Assembly (NCBI GenBank): GCA_949318235.1
Contig: OX439137.1
Coordinates: 7,437,872 to 7,501,871, forward strand
DNA length: 64,000 nucleotides
Reading direction: 5' to 3'
Origin: Ecdyonurus torrentis
Taxonomy: Eukaryota > Arthropoda > Insecta > Ephemeroptera > Heptageniidae
Under the pieces are notes generated by a model that was given only the letters and a program-made list of their open reading frames with translations, ran no database searches and was not told where the DNA came from. Positions 62,814 to 64,000 of the stretch are shown here, piece after piece. The translations under genes and the position numbers were made by a program. Each line of letters opens with the position of its first letter. Within the stretch, counting starts at the first letter, position 1.

Positions 62814-63708
62814 CTAAAATAATAATAAATTAATTAGTTTATTATACGTGACTTCAACATCTAGTTGATATTCACTATTCAGCTACGAGCTCTGTACAAA
62901 CACGCAGTATGAAACAAACGATGACATTCATCGATTTTTACCTGTATTATTGATGTTTAATATAATTTTTCATCAAAAATTGCTCATACTGTACAATAAA
63001 TTCTCACTAGTTTCAACATTGCAAACTTATGGCATCATCAATTATGATTTAGCGTCAAAATTCAATCTATACAGATGTGAAAAGTTTTTGTTCTGAATTT
63101 CGCGATTTACAGAGTTAATCATATTACTATCTAGTAATGTAGAATCCTGAATTCTTGTCATTGATTGATTCATTGACGTGTAAAATATTTATATCAGATT
63201 CAGAAAGGTATTTATTTCAAAAAACACAAAACAAATAAGAATACCTAAAATAATACTTGCGATAGAAGGGCGCCTGCAAAGTTTGAAGTTATACAACCAG
63301 TTGGTTACTTATGTCATGTAATTGCATACTCTCCAGGATATGACACTCAAAATGTGTAGCCAATTTTGAATTGAATTGAATACAGCATAATTTGTATTTT
63401 TTTATTGGGAAAAATACAAATAAGAATAAGCTTTTGCATTTATGCATTTATTATAATAAGAATTTTTCAATTCAATCAATAAATATATTTGTATAGACAG
63501 TCATATTATTGTATGTATACGTTTCATGGTTTTGTAATCGAAAATTTTGCGTTTAAAATTTATATATAAAAATATTCTTACTTATATAGTATTTTCATGT
63601 AAAATTTTATCGTGTTTTCACTAAAAATATTATTAGAAATGACGTGGAGTTTTAAAATGAAACATGCCAAAATTTTGTTTGCCCACCCACCCTCCCACTG
63701 AACTCAAT

Positions 63709-63740
<32 letters not shown>

Positions 63741-64000
63741 ACTGTGTGTCTCTCTTGTTCTCTCTTTTGCATGTTAATAATCACCTAATATGACTCGCAT
63801 CTTATCTAGTATACGTGCGTACTATTACAAAATACTATAAGTGAAGTGAAAGACCGAAAAAAATGCATCAGCTTGCATTGGTGCTCAATAAATATCGTAT
63901 TTAAATTTAAACAGTATTGCTTCTAAAACTTTACGCTCCTTTTAAATGTTTATATTAATTAATTCATAAAAAAAAACACTTAATACCATTTTAAATTTAT
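62814..64000. other. No exon seen; intron upstream of the TIL exon
   Basis: AT-rich DNA with a (CT)n-rich stretch at 63708-63765. It is presumably the intron before the TIL 1 exon of the minus-strand gene. I found no Cys-rich coding stretch on the minus strand. Confidence 0.5.

Overview
The window is nuclear DNA of an invertebrate animal. It is strongly AT-rich, genes are split into many short exons with GT-AG introns of 0.1-4 kb, and introns are crowded with (TA)n tracts, foldback DNA elements and retroelement remains. Both genes are metazoan in type: a receptor-type protein tyrosine phosphatase, and a von Willebrand factor/mucin-like secreted glycoprotein. The phosphatase architecture (EGF-like + FN3 ectodomain, degenerate second phosphatase domain) is what I associate with lophotrochozoan families such as those of bivalves. 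That placement is inference from memory, and the species cannot be read from this sequence alone.

Gene 1 (+ strand, 2210-52604, 5' end not seen) is a receptor tyrosine phosphatase. I reconstructed 47 exons that join in one open frame of 2,208 codons plus stop. In order they encode a MAM-like end piece, an unassigned linker, two EGF-like modules, fourteen FN3-like modules (each from two exons), one transmembrane helix, a juxtamembrane segment, an active-looking phosphatase domain D1 (WPD, HCSAGVGRTG), and a degenerate D2. Every module border is a phase-1 intron and every mid-module intron is phase 0, so modules can be duplicated without breaking the frame. This has happened: blocks at about 8.0-16.9 kb, 16.9-23.7 kb and 23.7-28.2 kb are tandem copies, and some introns between copies are nearly identical.

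Gene 2 (- strand, 62813-54932, convergent with gene 1, 5' end beyond the window) gives the C-terminal 526 residues of a TIL - VWD - C8 - TIL - CTCK protein, the layout of mucin/VWF/hemolectin-type extracellular polymers.

Mobile DNA: a 5'-truncated Penelope-like retroelement (RT + GIY-YIG, one in-frame stop) sits between two apparently identical 286-bp inverted arms inside the last FN3 module. Each arm carries a hammerhead-ribozyme-like motif. There is also a non-LTR retrotransposon 3' fragment (- strand, about 25.39-26.23 kb), a hAT-type MITE with a perfect 8-bp target duplication, a 650-bp terminal-inverted-repeat element inside a (TA)n tract, and about ten other foldback elements. Large satellites include (ATTC/GTTC)n of 772 bp and (CTCA)n of about 370 bp. 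I saw no tRNA, rRNA, CRISPR or prokaryotic features.
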